A stretch of DNA of 64,000 bases, taken from NCBI GenBank assembly GCA_014621425.1, contig JAANBB010000077.1, positions 60,349 through 124,348 on the forward strand, given 5' to 3'. Below the pieces are notes generated by a model, which saw only the letters and a list, made by a program, of their open reading frames with translations, was not told the origin of the DNA and made no database searches. The translations under genes were made by a program, and so were the position numbers. The stretch's first letter is position 1, and each line of letters starts with the position of its first letter. Below are positions 21,305 to 33,973 of the stretch, in pieces. Source of the DNA: Cylindrodendrum hubeiense (lineage: Eukaryota > Ascomycota > Sordariomycetes > Hypocreales > Nectriaceae).

Positions 21305-24134
21305 TCATAGTCCATTCTCCGTCTTGAACTTGTCCCAGCTCTCGTTCAAGGTGCTGAACACCAAACCAGCAATCAATCTCACCTCGGTATTTGCGTCCTG
21401 GGGAAGCTAGAGAGTGACATCAGTATCAATCGTTTGTGAGGGGCGTCGGTAAAGTGCTTACCTTGTCGGGGTGGGTCTTCGCAATAGCTTTCATGTAGGA
21501 AATCTTGACCTTGTTGGCCATGACCAGCTCGTGCAGGCCAATCTTCTTCCATCCGCTGTTCTCCCAGAGAACATTATCCATGCTGCCCAGTAGTGCTCGG
21601 AGGTTCTCCCTCTTTCCGTCACGCCATGCCGCGACCCTGGCATCGACCTTCTCCGAGAGAGCAAACTTCTCATCATCCTCCTTTGCGGCAGCGTCGTTAG
21701 CCTCCCGCAGACGAGCGACAGCCTCAGAGCTCTTCGAGGGCGCAAGACTGGCGGCCGCCGAAGGCTTAGGTCGCGGTCTAGCAGCGGCCGGCTTGGGGGC
21801 AGGCTTGGGCTTGGGCGCGAGGGCATTCTGGCAGCGCTGGCGACCCTTGATCGCGTTCGATCCACCAACACCACCCTCGACGCAGAGCTGCCAAACATTG
21901 CTAGCGTCCGTCCACTTCTCCATCTGCTCCAGAGCCTCCGCTTTCCGGCTCAAAGCTTTGGCGTAGAGGTCCTTCATGTCTCGGTTCTCATCCTGTCCAC
22001 TCTCGCCCCTCACCGCAACAACCTCGTCCTGCCCGTTGGCCGGTCCGATAAGCTTCAGCGCGGTGTCGGCATCATCCACGGCCTGCTTCGGTTCACCGGT
22101 TTTGAGGGCCGTAAGGGCACGGTTGGTGAGAAGGACAATGACCAGCGGGTGCGTCGGGGGGACGGCCGACAGCGAGGACGTATAGGATGAGTGTGCTGCT
22201 GCGTAATCGCCACGCTTGAAGTGGGCAGTACCTTGGAGTCGGTGTTGCGTCGAGGTCTGCAGGGACACAGGGCTGATTGAAGGAATCTGTCGAGAAGGGC
22301 GTGGGGCAGGCTTCGGCGCCGGGGGTGACGGACGCTTGGCTGGCTGAGCCGGCTGAGCTGGCCTTTGAGCTGGTCGCTGAGGGAGAGACTGGGAGGGCTT
22401 AGGCTGCTGTGTGTTGAAGAGCAGGTCAGGCTCCGGCGCGATGACCTTCATCGCAGGTGCCGGTGCAGGTGAGGCTGCCTTCTTCCTCCGGTTGGGACTG
22501 CTGTAGGCGGAGAGGCTATCGTCGTCTGCTGCCAGCCGGTTAAGTCTCGACCTGGAATCAAACGCGGCCGTGGGAGGGGGTGCTTGTTGCTGCCATCGTG
22601 GGACAGGACTGGCTCGGCTTCCAGAGGAATGCGCTGGCGATGGCCCTCTGGAGACGGGTTGCGATGAGGACCTCTGCTCGGTAGGAGGTCGGCTAGTGGT
22701 CAGCCTAGGCTCTGGCCGACCACCACCCTCAAGCATGAGAGCTTCGTCTGTGACGTCCGCCTTGGCTCTGGAAGACCCTTGCGTCCGCCCTTGTTGTGCC
22801 TCTCGCATCCACTTGGGTTGGCTGGGGTCACCATCTTGATTAAATTCTGCAACCGCCTGCTGTACCTTCTTTTGGCTCGTCTTCCAGAGAGAGTTCGCTG
22901 TCTTGAACAAGCTGGTGCCCACCGAAGCGGCCGACTTGGCCAAGTCAGGCTCTGCCCTAGCGGGAGACCTGTCGGCGGTTCGGGGAGCTCGACTTGGGTT
23001 GGCAGATTGACTTCTTCCTCCCTGTGCTCCCTGTGCACTCTGTCCTCCTTGTCCTCCTGGTCTTCCTGGTCTTCCCGGTCCTCCTGATCCTCCTAGTCCT
23101 CCTGGTCCTACCGGTGCTCCTAGTCCTCCTTGTGCCTTTTCCTTGGACTTTCGATGCGCCTCATCCAAGAGCCAGTTGACTGCAGCTTGTGCATTGTAAC
23201 CCTGACCACTCTCTACCAGGGCCCGTTGAGCATCTTCTGCAGAGAATCCGTAGTCCACAAGCTGCGCCACAGCTATATCAAACGGATCCTTGTTCACTCT
23301 TGGTCGTCGTTCAACGGGCTGTGGTGGCTCCTCGGCAGAGCTCGAGTCATCGTCATCGTCATCGTCATATTCGATTGGCTTTCCGGGTTCCGGACGGACT
23401 ACGGCTTCTTGCTTTCGTCGAACCTCCTCGACAGGGCGTGCCAAGTCTCCCAGGAAGTCGTCGTCGTCGTTCGCCTGCTGGGTTGGGGCGGCGGCGGCAG
23501 GCTTCATCTGATTCAGCCCAAAGGGGTCATCATCTTCTACCCCAAACCCTCCACTGCTTCCACCGCTCGAAGATCCCCAAACAGCAGGGTTGCTGAGGTT
23601 TATCGGTGCGGCGTTCGCGGGAGTAGATCGTTGCGATTCGGGAGGGGGGTAGTGGCTAGCGCTGTCGACCTTGGTGTCCTTGTTGAAGGCGGCAAAGAGA
23701 TCGTCGTCGTCAAAATTAGTGGGCTTTGCGATAGGAGGCGGCTGGACTGCAGGGCTCGTCTTCGAGCCTCGAGATCCCAGGGTATCCCAGAACTGGCCAT
23801 TCCCAAACTGCGCTTCGGCTTGCTTCCTCTTCTCCTCCTCCTTCTGGCGCTTCTCTGCTTCCAGCCGGGCCTGTCGCTCAGCCAAAGTCAGGTTCTGCTT
23901 CGTCTTAGCCGGGCCAAAGTTGACCAGGTTGCTAAAACTGTCCTGCGATGCCTTCGCGGGGGCTGGCTTGGGCGCGACGGAGCCCGATCCCTGAGCTGAC
24001 AGAGGTGTGTTGCGTCCGGAGGCGAGTGGGGATGGTATCGGTCGCAATGATGTGTAGGCCGAGTTCATCACAGGCTGCTTCGGCTGCATGCCGGTGGGCT
24101 TGGCGGACCAATCGAGGCCCGATAGGTCATCCAT
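21305..24134 (-). CDS. swa2: Auxilin-like clathrin-uncoating J protein (Swa2 type: UBA, TPR, J domain)
   Basis: Two exons, 21462-24134 and 21305-21406, giving 924 residues. The N-terminal half is disordered and has acidic and DPF/DLF-type patches (DDDPFGL, NKDPFD, DDLFAAF) that in this family bind clathrin and adaptors. A UBA domain spans about residues 284-328 (QLVDYGFSAEDAQRAL). A Gly/Pro/Gln low-complexity tract follows. A TPR-like region begins with LQGTAHFKRGDYAAAHSSY. The C-terminal J domain has KAIAKTHPDK; its HPD tripeptide recruits and activates Hsp70. The intron lies directly after this motif, and the short last exon completes the domain (LPQDANTEVRLIAGLVF, ending KTENGL). The domain order matches yeast Swa2/Aux1, which strips clathrin coats with Hsp70 in the cytosol. 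Confidence 0.9.
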
Positions 24135-27100
24135 GGTGAAGGGAGTGTGGTTTGCGGAGAGTCGTCACTCATAACCAGGGATTCGTGTTGCTTGTCGCAT
24201 CTTCAACCGTATCGTGAACTTGAGGTACCCCCAGATCCAGGGGCTCGTGTGTGGGGCTTGAGCTGTGGCTGTGCTATGGCTTGGTGATCACATGATTCCC
24301 GATATCCACGCAGGTCGTGAACACCGGATTTGGACAGCTGGGTGGACGATGATTAGCCCCTTGACCTGTTTAATTGATTAAGATACGATTTGGGTTACTT
24401 GATTGGCTATTTTGTTGTAGATCATATCTTAGGATGGTGAGGTGAATCACGAAAAGATACATAGTACTTTGTGAGGCATTACGCACATTATGCTTGAACT
24501 AAGCCAATCCTTTCCTAATACCATGCTTTATTTCTCTTACAAACCACCAATATGCGTCCGGTTACTATGGCCTGAACCCCAAATAGTACTGAATATCTAT
24601 CACCCAGATGATGAATGACGCCATTTATTGTTTCTGAGCGACCTGTGCCTTTGGTGATCTCGAGTTGTGTCAGGCAGACAGCTACCCTATACCACCATAA
24701 CCAATCGCTTATCTCACACCTGCAAAACGACTGTCATCCCTCCCTCTGGTATCCGTCTCAGGTCGTGGTTCGGACTTCTTACCCCATAAAACCCCTTCTC
24801 TCTCTATAATTAGGGGCGAGCCAAGCTTTCCTGCTCTCCGAGTTCTTACAACATTAGGGGTCTAGCCAAGGCTTGGCTGGATTATAGTAGTCCGAGGCCC
24901 TCTAGCTCAGACAAGCCAGATCTGGTCCGGACTCGTCCTTGCTTTGCTACGTGACCAACCAACAGTTGGGCTTATAGCATGGGATATACCCGACACGCCA
25001 TATGATACGAAGAGAATTGTACCTTGTTACAGAATTAAACTACGTATACTACATAGTAGTGTGGGCCCGTGTACGTTTCCATTCGGCGCCGAAGCTGTTG
25101 GCTACACGCAAGGACCGAGTTGTGAGGAGGGTCCAACCAACAGCCACGTCGACGGTAACACTAAGATCCTCTTAGTGTAGGCACGAGCCGTAGGATCTTG
25201 GTAGTCATGGCATGAGTTTGTGGCCTGCGACTTGATATGCGAATGCCATTGAATACGTAGCATGGATCCACAGCATTCAAGCCTACATGAAAGAATGCTA
25301 TATTTGGTGGCCATGATGCGACTAACACGGCAGACCCACAATGGGTGTCGGACATTGCGGTGTGGTCTCAGTGTGTAGTGTATTGACGGCAAATATAGCC
25401 GTGATGGTCATTGAGTCCAATAAATGCCAACGGGGAAGGAGTATGGAGCACCCGTAGCTGAACCCATTTCCCCAGGCGCCCAGGCCAGTGAGCGGACTTG
25501 TCGGCGAGATGCAAATGAGAAGATGAGATGAGATGAGGTTGAGAGGATTCAATTGCGTGGCCGCAGGACGTGGCCGCAGTATTCATGCAGGTACGTATCT
25601 GGGAGACCCTTGATGAGGGTTTTCAGAGCCAACGAGGGAGTGAAATTTCGTGCTCGTGTTGGCTTGAGGGAGGAATGATCCTCCAGACGCACACTGCCTC
25701 CCTCGAGGCAGAGCAAGATGGAGTGGGGATTTAAGAATATTGTCTGTCATTCCGGAGTACGTACAGCGCGGAGTAGAGAGTACCTACGGAGAACGGCACC
25801 CATCCTTCCATCCATAGTGCGTGCAGACGCCATCCGCGCCACTCCCACTGACGTAGAGTGGAGCTCGGGAGTGAGAGACTGAAGCCCCGCGATTCGCTCT
25901 GGCCCGACTTGAAACTCGTTTCAGACCCATGGCAGACATATTGAGGCCGGTGACGATCCCCAGCTCCCGAAGATTGGGATAAACAGCTGGGATGGAGTCG
26001 GACGAACCTAAGAAGCGAAAGAGGAGGTGCCAAGCGGTGATCGATGTCAAGCGCTCTGGGTCGCGGATGCTGCTCGTTTGATCATTGCTTGTTCCATCAT
26101 TGGTCGCGTGTGACACCAGGGAGAGCCCTCAGACTCTAGGACGCTAGCTGTCCACCAGCCACCAGCGAGCCCGCCGTCTCAGGGTACCAAACACGCGACA
26201 GCGTCATTGAGTGTCACTAGCCGCCCTGGCATTAGCACCGACCCTGGGCTGCCGGATTGCCAGGCCCCTGGATTCTATTCGTACGAATCCCCAAATTGCG
26301 GTAAATGGAAAGCACGGCCACCGAGCCAAACAATCGCCTGCCCGGGCCTGCACTGACAAAGTGCCAGAGTGGTCTGTCTAGGTACTGTGCGAAGGGGCGC
26401 TTGGCAATTTTAGACACCTGCTGTGTTGGTCGTGGGCTGCGGACTGCTGGCTTCTGGCTGCTGCTGGCTGCTTTCCGCTCCTCCCAATTACACTGCCCAG
26501 CTCCGCGATAATCACACGTGGTGGAGCTACTACACCACGTCAGAAGCATTTCTGTTCATGCAAGCAAGAAATCCAATGAATACTATTTCGGGCTGCTCTG
26601 AGTTGGCCAGTTCCAGCAAGCTGGTCTGTCACCGGCACCGCCATCGGAGATTCCAGGGCGACGAGCCGCGTCGCCTGATGGTTGTGACGGGGGAGCTGGA
26701 GAGTGCTTGAGAGCCTGGGCCGTTCGACGTCCCTGAATCCACACACGCCCCTGCAATGGCATCGCTTACCCTGCCCGGACGCCATCTCCAGGTATTCGCT
26801 AGGCGCATTTTGGCCATGCGCCGGGAGAGTTGGAGAGATCTGGGCGTCGGATCACCGTCTCCAACAGAGGGCGGCTTGCCTCGAGTTGCTTGTACCTGCA
26901 TCCCTCGCGTGGCCCCGCGCCCGACGCAATGTATCTGCGACCTGCGCACGGGAGCTGGCGGCGGCGGGCATCAACTGGGTCGATCGCCCGACGACGCAGG
27001 CATATGCCGGCTCGGGCGCGGTCATGGACCGCGCTGCTCGCCGCTGGCCAGAACCCCGAAACGTCTAACTGTCCCCCTGTCGGATTATCGCTTGACCCTT

Positions 27101-28753
27101 GTAACTAATCCAATCTTGCTTGCGACGCCTTCCGGGGCAGAATGGCCCCTGGCTGCGCCGTGCTCTGCTGTGGCCCTCGACCCCCAGATCCAGCCAGGCG
27201 ATGCGCAATCCGCCTCTCTTTCTGCGGTCCACTTTGCTTCTGCATTTCACTCAGTCCACCGTTTCTCTACCTAGTTTGTTTCGTCGTGCTCTTCCCTTCA
27301 TTGGTTTTAACCCTCGCTGTCCCTTCTTTCGTCCCTCTTTCGCGAGTCCCTTTCTCTCATCAGCAGCCGAGCTAGCTGGAATCCATCCATTCGTTTCATT
27401 GTTCACTCACCTCCGCACTCCCTTACCGTCCTCGACCACATTCCTTACCTTCCAGGTCGACCACGCTCTTTCTTGACAACTTCGACACACAATCGCTTAC
27501 TGCCTGAGTCGGTTGCGGCTGTTCCATTCTTTCTTTACTCACTTGATTCATTCTCGAAGGCTACCCATTGTCTCCTGAGTCCTGTCTCGTTTGGTCCCCG
27601 AAAAAGGAGGAAGCGAGAGCATTGCTCGACGATATACGCGCACGACCTTGACCCAGGAGGATCGCCTTCGTACCACGGATTTCCGTCATTCTACCTATCG
27701 GCTTGACCGAATTGTAGCGCATACGTTCTTTGCTGTGTTCCGAGCACCGGTTCACGTCACTCATTAACAACGCATCCATCCACTCAAGTACCAAGGACGA
27801 CCATTCGGAATCAGTACTGGAACATTCTATACTTACTTTTCGCCCTGGACTGAAGCCGTATATCGATTATTGGAATCCATTCGTTGAAGCGACGAGCGTT
27901 TGATACTGAGACAGGCCGACAATCCAGCATATCACCACATCAGGAATCGCCACCGATCCTATTGACAAAGCATTCTTTCGCTACCCATCGCACCGATCAG
28001 CTCTCGACCAGCCATTCTACCAAGGCTTGTGACGCGCATCTAGAGCGAGGCAGTGCCGTGACGTCGGACTCAACCGCGCTTTGGAATCCTGAGTCTCAGA
28101 GCCATAGCGGGGCTGGAAAGGGCTGCACGACCACCTCTCCGGAGAACAATAAAGAGATCCGGTACTTTGCCAATCTTGATTCCTGGGTTTCGATTTCGAT
28201 TTTATTTTCTTTCAATTTTTGAAAGACCTCTCTGTAGATCAGGGAGAAGCATCAAGGGGCAATTCAAGGGCAACCCAATATTGGAGCTGACTCAATCTCC
28301 ACGAACCCCGCAACAGGTAGAGTCGTTTGGTGAGTCTACCTCCACTTATACACCATCCCTCAACATCACAAATTTCTTGATGCACAATTGGCGGTGTAAC
28401 GAATGATCGGAAGTGAGCAACTCGGATGCAGGACAGCAGCGTAGTCCGAGGCTGTACTTGCAAGCAAGGCTTCGTTTGGGCATTGCTTGTTGGAGGTTGC
28501 TCTTGTCAGCTGGCTGGCAACCGTCCAAGTGTTCCTGCCCGTTGCGGATAACCTCACTCGCGACTGCGCATTTACAATCGCCTCTTCATTTGGCTACACC
28601 CTCGATCTTGCCCTCTCCATCATCGCCACTTGCTGCCATCACCTGGTTCTCCTAACTTCAACAACACTAACAAATCGTCTAGACAGCCTGGTTGCGTCGT
28701 CCACTCCCCTCACTCACAAAACACACCTCGAGCTTGGACTCGAATAACTAAAC
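24135..28753. other. 4.6-kb gene-poor region
   Basis: No frame in this stretch has a credible protein signature, and several short frames rely on non-ATG starts. The left part contains the promoter of the auxilin-like gene. From about 27.2 kb to the next gene the plus strand is rich in C and T, as in long leaders of highly expressed fungal genes. An AGATGAGATGAG microrepeat lies near 25523. No tRNA, LTR or terminal repeats were recognised. Confidence 0.5.
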
Positions 28754-30602
28754 ATGCTCAAATCATTTGTCGCCGTGTCTGCGGGCCTCATCGGCGGCGC
28801 CCATGCCTTTTGGCGTATGGAGTGCCCCGGTCGCGTTGGCGTGGCACGAATCGACCCCATCGTCAACCCCGGAAGTGTTTCCATGCACGCTCATTCGATT
28901 CACGGATCAGGAGGTAAGCTCGAGAATTTTCTTGCAATAAATCCCGCCCAATTGGCATCCAGGCGATGCGTGCGATCGCCGTGGCACTGGTTTGGTGCTG
29001 GGATCCATCACTTTGAATGCGCTTTTGCTATCGTGCGGAACTGACACTCGAATAGCATTCGCCGAAACAGTGACCAGCGCAGATCTTGTCAATGCAGACT
29101 GTACCTCGTGCCGAGTAACCCAGGACAAGTCTGCGTATTGGCATCCTGCGCTCTATTTCAAGGACAGTGATACTGGAGAGTTCGAACTTGTCGAGCAGGT
29201 TGGCGGCATGCTAGCGTAAGTTTCACCATCTCTTGCTACTGTTCGTCTTCTCGTTCAATATGAGCTGTATTCCCTCTCAAACTCGCATCGAACCATGAGA
29301 TGTCGATGAAATTTGCCAATCGCAAGTATAGCGGAGCTAACACCTGTCAAGTTACTATCTTCTCTATGGAGACAATATCACCGCTTTCCCCACCAACTTC
29401 AGGATGCTGTCGGGAACCAACGACAGACGGACATACACAGCTGGAGACCCAAGCGAACCTGATCCGGAGAAATCCCTCTGGGAGTCCCTTGGCCAAACCG
29501 ACCAAGACACCCTGGCCCAGCGTGCGCTTGGCTTCAATTGCCTGAACTACGCCAAAACCCCAGAGGGTACTCTTTATCGCCATTACCTGCCCGACAAGGC
29601 TTATCTCGATGCCAACTGCGCCGATGGCATCCGATTTGAGATCATGTTCCCCTCCTGCTGGAAAGGAGGCGATGAGACGGACAGTGATGACCACAAGAGC
29701 CACGTCGCCTTCCCCGACTTGGTCATGACCGGAACCTGCCCTGACGACTATCCCGTTCGTCTTCCTAGTCTCATGTACGAGGTCATCTGGAACACTGCCG
29801 ACTACACTAGCCGCAACGGCGAATTCGTCATCGCTAACGGCGACACGACCGGTAAGTAGATCGTTTTACTTCTCAGAATTGACGCTAACTTGTACAAGGA
29901 TACGGCTACCACGCAGACTTCATCATGGGATGGGAAGAAGATGTACTCCAGTCCGCCGTCACTACTTGCACCAGTGACACGGGATTGATCGAAGACTGTC
30001 CTGTCTTTGATGTTGTCACCGAAAGCGTTGCCGAGTCTTGCGAAATGACCTTGCCAGACGCATTGGCCAAGGAGGACGTTGAAGGACCCATGAGTGGGCT
30101 GCCCGGGGGTGTCCAAATCAATTATGGAGATGGAGCGGTTGAGACTGCGAGTACTAGCGCAGCCCCATCGACATCTACTGGCTCTAACCCGACCTTGACC
30201 TATGCTCCCGGCGCATCAGCGAGCAATTCTGCATCGCCTCTTCCCGGTGATGTTTTCAAGGAGTCGGTGGTCTCTGCGGCTGCCGCCGTAACCACCACTA
30301 CCACCATCATCACCTCCTCATCTTCAGACGCTGTTGTTGGCGTTGAGGCAATTGCCACCACCCCAGCCCCTGTCGCAGCTACAAGCGCGACTGAGAGCTT
30401 CTACAGCACTCAATATGTCACCAATGGAGATGTCGTTAGCAAGATTCTCTGGGAAGAGGAGCTTGTATATGTGACCCAGCTGGAGGAGCAGACGGTGACT
30501 GTGACCGTCACTTCAACAACAGTGGTGGGGGGTCCCACTGCGGCTGCCAGAAGACGGCGTCGAGGAGCGCACATGCACGGCCATGGGCACCATCACTACT
30601 AG
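28754..30602 (+). CDS. Secreted DUF1996 protein with Ser/Thr-rich region and basic, His-rich tail
   Basis: Four exons: 28754-28913, 29056-29215, 29352-29851 and 29899-30602, 507 residues, all phases consistent. The signal peptide is MLKSFVAVSAGLIGGAHA. The DUF1996 hallmarks are intact: FWRMECPGRVG at the mature N-terminus, ADCTSCRVTQDKSAYWHPALYF, GGMLAYYLLYGDN across the second join, and DGIRFEIMFPSCWKG with KSHVAFPD. The domain is common in secreted fungal proteins, sometimes next to WSC domains, and its activity is not well established. A Ser/Thr/Ala-rich stretch (about residues 330-450) is probably O-glycosylated. The C-terminus carries five consecutive arginines then a Gly/His-rich end, and there is no hydrophobic GPI signal. 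That tail is unusual for the family as I know it. Confidence 0.9.
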
Positions 30603-31363
30603 GGGTACCGAAGACAGTAAAACAGAAAACCACAAAAAATAGCATAGCCATACGGTCGATTATTGCGATTTTCGTACTCTGGACAGGCGCCGGACACACG
30701 AAGAGCCTCATTTGAAGGGCATTTGCCGCTGCTGGGTTTCTTTCTTCATATGCGATGCTGAGCACCCAAGTATTTGGGAACATGTGGAATTAGAGTAGCT
30801 ACGTATGCACAAATATCGGAATGATGAATGACAAAAAAAATAAAAAAGGGCGAACCCGGTGTTGCACATCCCTTTCTCCCTTCGTGATGGCGCACGTGCT
30901 TGAGGGATGTGATATGAGCGCCAAACCCCAGCAAGATCGACGCTGAACGGGATCACCCTCTCTAGCTGATGCTTATTGTTTTGACCACAGGTCACCAGGC
31001 ATGTGAAGAAGATAAAGGCCCCACGAGGGATCCTTTCTTTAATGGAGGCTCATCTTGATCTGTCTCGCCGTCAGGCCGTTCTTTGGTGGAAGCTGGAATG
31101 GGTTGTGCCTGACAACGCATTCCACCTGATATTGCAATGAAACTATCGAAATAACCTCAACACTGGTCAGGAGACAGGGCTTGAGTGACCCGAGGAACAA
31201 AGTGGGAAGATTCCCTCCCGGATCTATCCCAGTGTCTGATTCCTTCCTCCTCCCGATTGCCCTCCCCGTTGTATCTATCCATTTCTATGCGACCGCACTG
31301 CATTGGCTGAGCGTTGTTAATAAGTCGACCTCTTTTCAAGCCAGCCTGCAGCGGACTGTCATC
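30603..31363. other. Intergenic region before the one-pass membrane protein
   Basis: About 760 bp. An open frame continues upstream of the chosen ATG at 31364 (to 31181), but this stretch looks like leader sequence. No other feature was seen. Confidence 0.45.
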
Positions 31364-33973
31364 ATGAGCCTTTCCTCACACTTTAGTAGGGAGGCAGAGC
31401 CTACGGGCCATACCTTGGGTCTGGGATGGCTGCTCGCCTTCTCCCTGGGCGGCGCTGTTTTGCTCTTCACATGCATCGGCTTGCTGCTCTCATGGCGCAT
31501 CAAGAATCGCCCGGAGAATGAAACGACGACCACGATATACGAGGTTGCCGACCGCGAGAACCCGGGGAGAAAACTAGGATTTACCAAACGGCTCACCAAG
31601 CGCAAGTATGTCATGGCACAATCGACGAGTCGTCTCTCCCTTAGCCTCCCGCCGATCATCCCTCCGATGCCGACATATCAGAGCTTCGGCTTCGGAAACA
31701 GGAAACGCTCGCGCAGCTGGGTTGAGGAAGACAAGTTCCACGGGCCCAAGGTCAGCAAGAGTTTCCGCAATAGCTGGCTCAAACGAGACAGCTGGCTCGG
31801 CAAGGCGCCTACACTTCCGAGTCTGATGCTGGATGACACCGAGAAGGGGTCCTTTGACGACATCCTGGACATTCATGGGCAGCAAAGGGACAGCAACCCG
31901 CCGCCGCCGCCGCCTCTGCCGACGAGCCAGACTGCTCCCGAGCTCCCCACTCAGGACTTTGTGGTTGATGACACGCCGCCCAGGGTCCAGCTTCCTGTGC
32001 TGGCTCTCATGAGACCATCGATAACGGATACGGACCTTCATGATATCCTGCGATCCACGGAAATGCGCCTGCGGGATGGACACAGCGTCTCGCCAGTCAA
32101 GACTCCCAACGGTTCGCCTTCAAAGAGATCGCCTTCCAAAACCCCCCGCAGCCAAAAGACCAACTCCTCCCAAGGGTCGATTAAATCAATCGGAACGGTG
32201 GGAACTGTGGGAACCGTTCGCATCACCCGCATGTCAATCAGCCCCGGAAAGAGAGCTACAGTCCAGTCCATTGCATCGCACACGCATACTCACAGCCGGA
32301 ACGCCTCAATTAGCTCCATTGGAAGCGCAGCCCAGAGCCTGATCGCCGAGGCGACACAGGAACTCGTGCTTTCTGGAGCTTTGCCGAGTCCCAACCGTCC
32401 CAGGGTCCAGCAATGGGAGACTGAGGAGGAGAAGATTGACCTCGACGACGTATCCCCGCGGGGCCGCACGAGGACTAGGTCTCTGGAAAGTGACCAGTCC
32501 AGTTCGCTCTCAACTGTCTACAGTGTCGGAGAACAGGAGGAGAAAAGAGCCGAGCAGCACAGCCCGCAGAAAGGCGATACCTACACCTATGACCCTTTCG
32601 TTGAGGGCGCCATGCCTACGCCTACAGGGTTGACTCCGAAGCCGCCGCTGTTTGGCCCTCGATCGTTGAAGAAGAAGCATGGCCAGAAGATGAGCGTGTC
32701 ATTCGCCTCGAAGCCAATCCCGAGATCGATTCCGCCTCAGCTCCGACATACATCTGTGAGCACACAGGCCGTTGGTGGCCCACCGCTGCTCTCCATTGTC
32801 CTTGATCCGCCGACCGATACTGACCCTCGTGAGTCGGAGTACTTCAACTCCATCGGCCACAACGGCCTTTCGTTGGGGTTTCCCATGAGCCCCTCGACCA
32901 CGAGTATGGTGACCCCGTCTATGACTACCATCGGTGATTCGGATTCTGATGACACCATTGGACGGGCGAGCTCCGAAGCGACAGAAAGCCCCAAGTCAGT
33001 ACGACGATTGCCTCCTCCACCGAGCAGAAGCAGCGTTGTGGCAGTCGATGCTGCCAGCCCTTCGACCATGACCTCCTCGCCTTTTGACGAGCAGGACATG
33101 ATCTCCCTGCTCATGTCGGGCTCAGCACCTCGCAGAGCTCTGCCCGACCCGCCGAGGCATTACAGCCATATCGATGAGTCCGTTATGCCGACGCCCCTTT
33201 CGCCACGGCCTCGACGCGACTTCTCCGAGCAGCTGAGGAAGATGTCCGTTGTTTCGAGCGTGAGCTCCCTGTATGACGAGGACTCAATGGCGGACGACCC
33301 TGGCGCCGTATCGACGGGATCACCGGGCCGTCGCTCGACACTCCGCTCGGTGAAGTCGCCTCCCCTGCCCCCCCTGCCGCGCGCAGACTCCGCCACTGTC
33401 GTGGGGTCTGTCGGAAACTCCGTCGCAGAGCTTCGGAGGATGAACAGCATGATCAGCTCGTACAGTGTTGCGTCTGTGGCCTCGTCCATCTACGGCGAGC
33501 CCGAGTCTCCGACCCTGCCGGCCCTCCGCGGAGGCGGCTTCTCGCCCACACGGCCCAACTCCAAGACCGACAGCATAGGCCGCAAGAACTACTTGAACCT
33601 CGGCTCGCCTCCCAAGAGCGATGGAGGTGCAGGGCGCCCCCCGCTTCCGACGAGCCGCAGCAGCCGCGGCGGGTTGGGCGTCGAGATCCGCGAGGACGAC
33701 TTCGACCACGGAAAAGAGAACTTCGGCCTGGACTTCAAATTGCCTCGCCTTGACATTTCCATTCCAACAGGGGCTCTTCGCGAGGCCCGCCGCAGCAGCA
33801 ACCTGGGCCGCGAGTCGCTCCTCACGAGCATGTCGAAGCTGGGTACGGTCGCCGAGCACCAACACGACCTGGAGCGGTCGAGTATCGATAGCTCTGGGAT
33901 ATACGACGAAGAAGGATTTCTAAAGAACTCGGCCTCTGATAGAGATATCAAGGGCCTATGCCTGCGTATGTGA
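31364..33973 (+). CDS. Uncharacterised single-pass membrane protein with long disordered Ser/Pro-rich tail
   Basis: Single exon, 869 residues from ATG 31364. An in-frame ATG at 31181 would add 61 residues but weakens the arrangement of a short N-terminus followed at once by a membrane segment. A single hydrophobic helix spans about residues 20-44 (LGWLLAFSLGGAVLLFTCIGLLLSW) and is followed by basic residues (RIKNRP), so the long C-terminal part is predicted cytosolic. That part is dominated by Ser, Pro, Thr and Arg, with many SP/TP and RxxS sites typical of kinase targets and short poly-Pro runs (PPPPPPLP, PPLPPLPR) that could bind SH3 domains. This layout resembles fungal cortical or polarity proteins, but no family is recognised. 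Confidence 0.72.
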   Translation: MSLSSHFSREAEPTGHTLGLGWLLAFSLGGAVLLFTCIGLLLSWRIKNRPENETTTTIYEVADRENPGRKLGFTKRLTKRKYVMAQSTSRLSLSLPPIIPPMPTYQSFGFGNRKRSRSWVEEDKFHGPKVSKSFRNSWLKRDSWLGKAPTLPSLMLDDTEKGSFDDILDIHGQQRDSNPPPPPPLPTSQTAPELPTQDFVVDDTPPRVQLPVLALMRPSITDTDLHDILRSTEMRLRDGHSVSPVKTPNGSPSKRSPSKTPRSQKTNSSQGSIKSIGTVGTVGTVRITRMSISPGKRATVQSIASHTHTHSRNASISSIGSAAQSLIAEATQELVLSGALPSPNRPRVQQWETEEEKIDLDDVSPRGRTRTRSLESDQSSSLSTVYSVGEQEEKRAEQHSPQKGDTYTYDPFVEGAMPTPTGLTPKPPLFGPRSLKKKHGQKMSVSFASKPIPRSIPPQLRHTSVSTQAVGGPPLLSIVLDPPTDTDPRESEYFNSIGHNGLSLGFPMSPSTTSMVTPSMTTIGDSDSDDTIGRASSEATESPKSVRRLPPPPSRSSVVAVDAASPSTMTSSPFDEQDMISLLMSGSAPRRALPDPPRHYSHIDESVMPTPLSPRPRRDFSEQLRKMSVVSSVSSLYDEDSMADDPGAVSTGSPGRRSTLRSVKSPPLPPLPRADSATVVGSVGNSVAELRRMNSMISSYSVASVASSIYGEPESPTLPALRGGGFSPTRPNSKTDSIGRKNYLNLGSPPKSDGGAGRPPLPTSRSSRGGLGVEIREDDFDHGKENFGLDFKLPRLDISIPTGALREARRSSNLGRESLLTSMSKLGTVAEHQHDLERSSIDSSGIYDEEGFLKNSASDRDIKGLCLRM

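Noticed and set aside
23130..23999. 289-codon plus-strand frame
   Set aside because: Antisense to the auxilin-like gene, in its low-complexity region.
26423..26710. Frame with a secreted-protein-like N-terminus
   Set aside because: Depends on a non-ATG start and a CTGGCTGCTG microrepeat that mimics a hydrophobic core.
31181..31363. N-terminal extension of the one-pass membrane protein
   Set aside because: Leader-like sequence; ATG 31364 gives a normal short N-terminus before the membrane helix.
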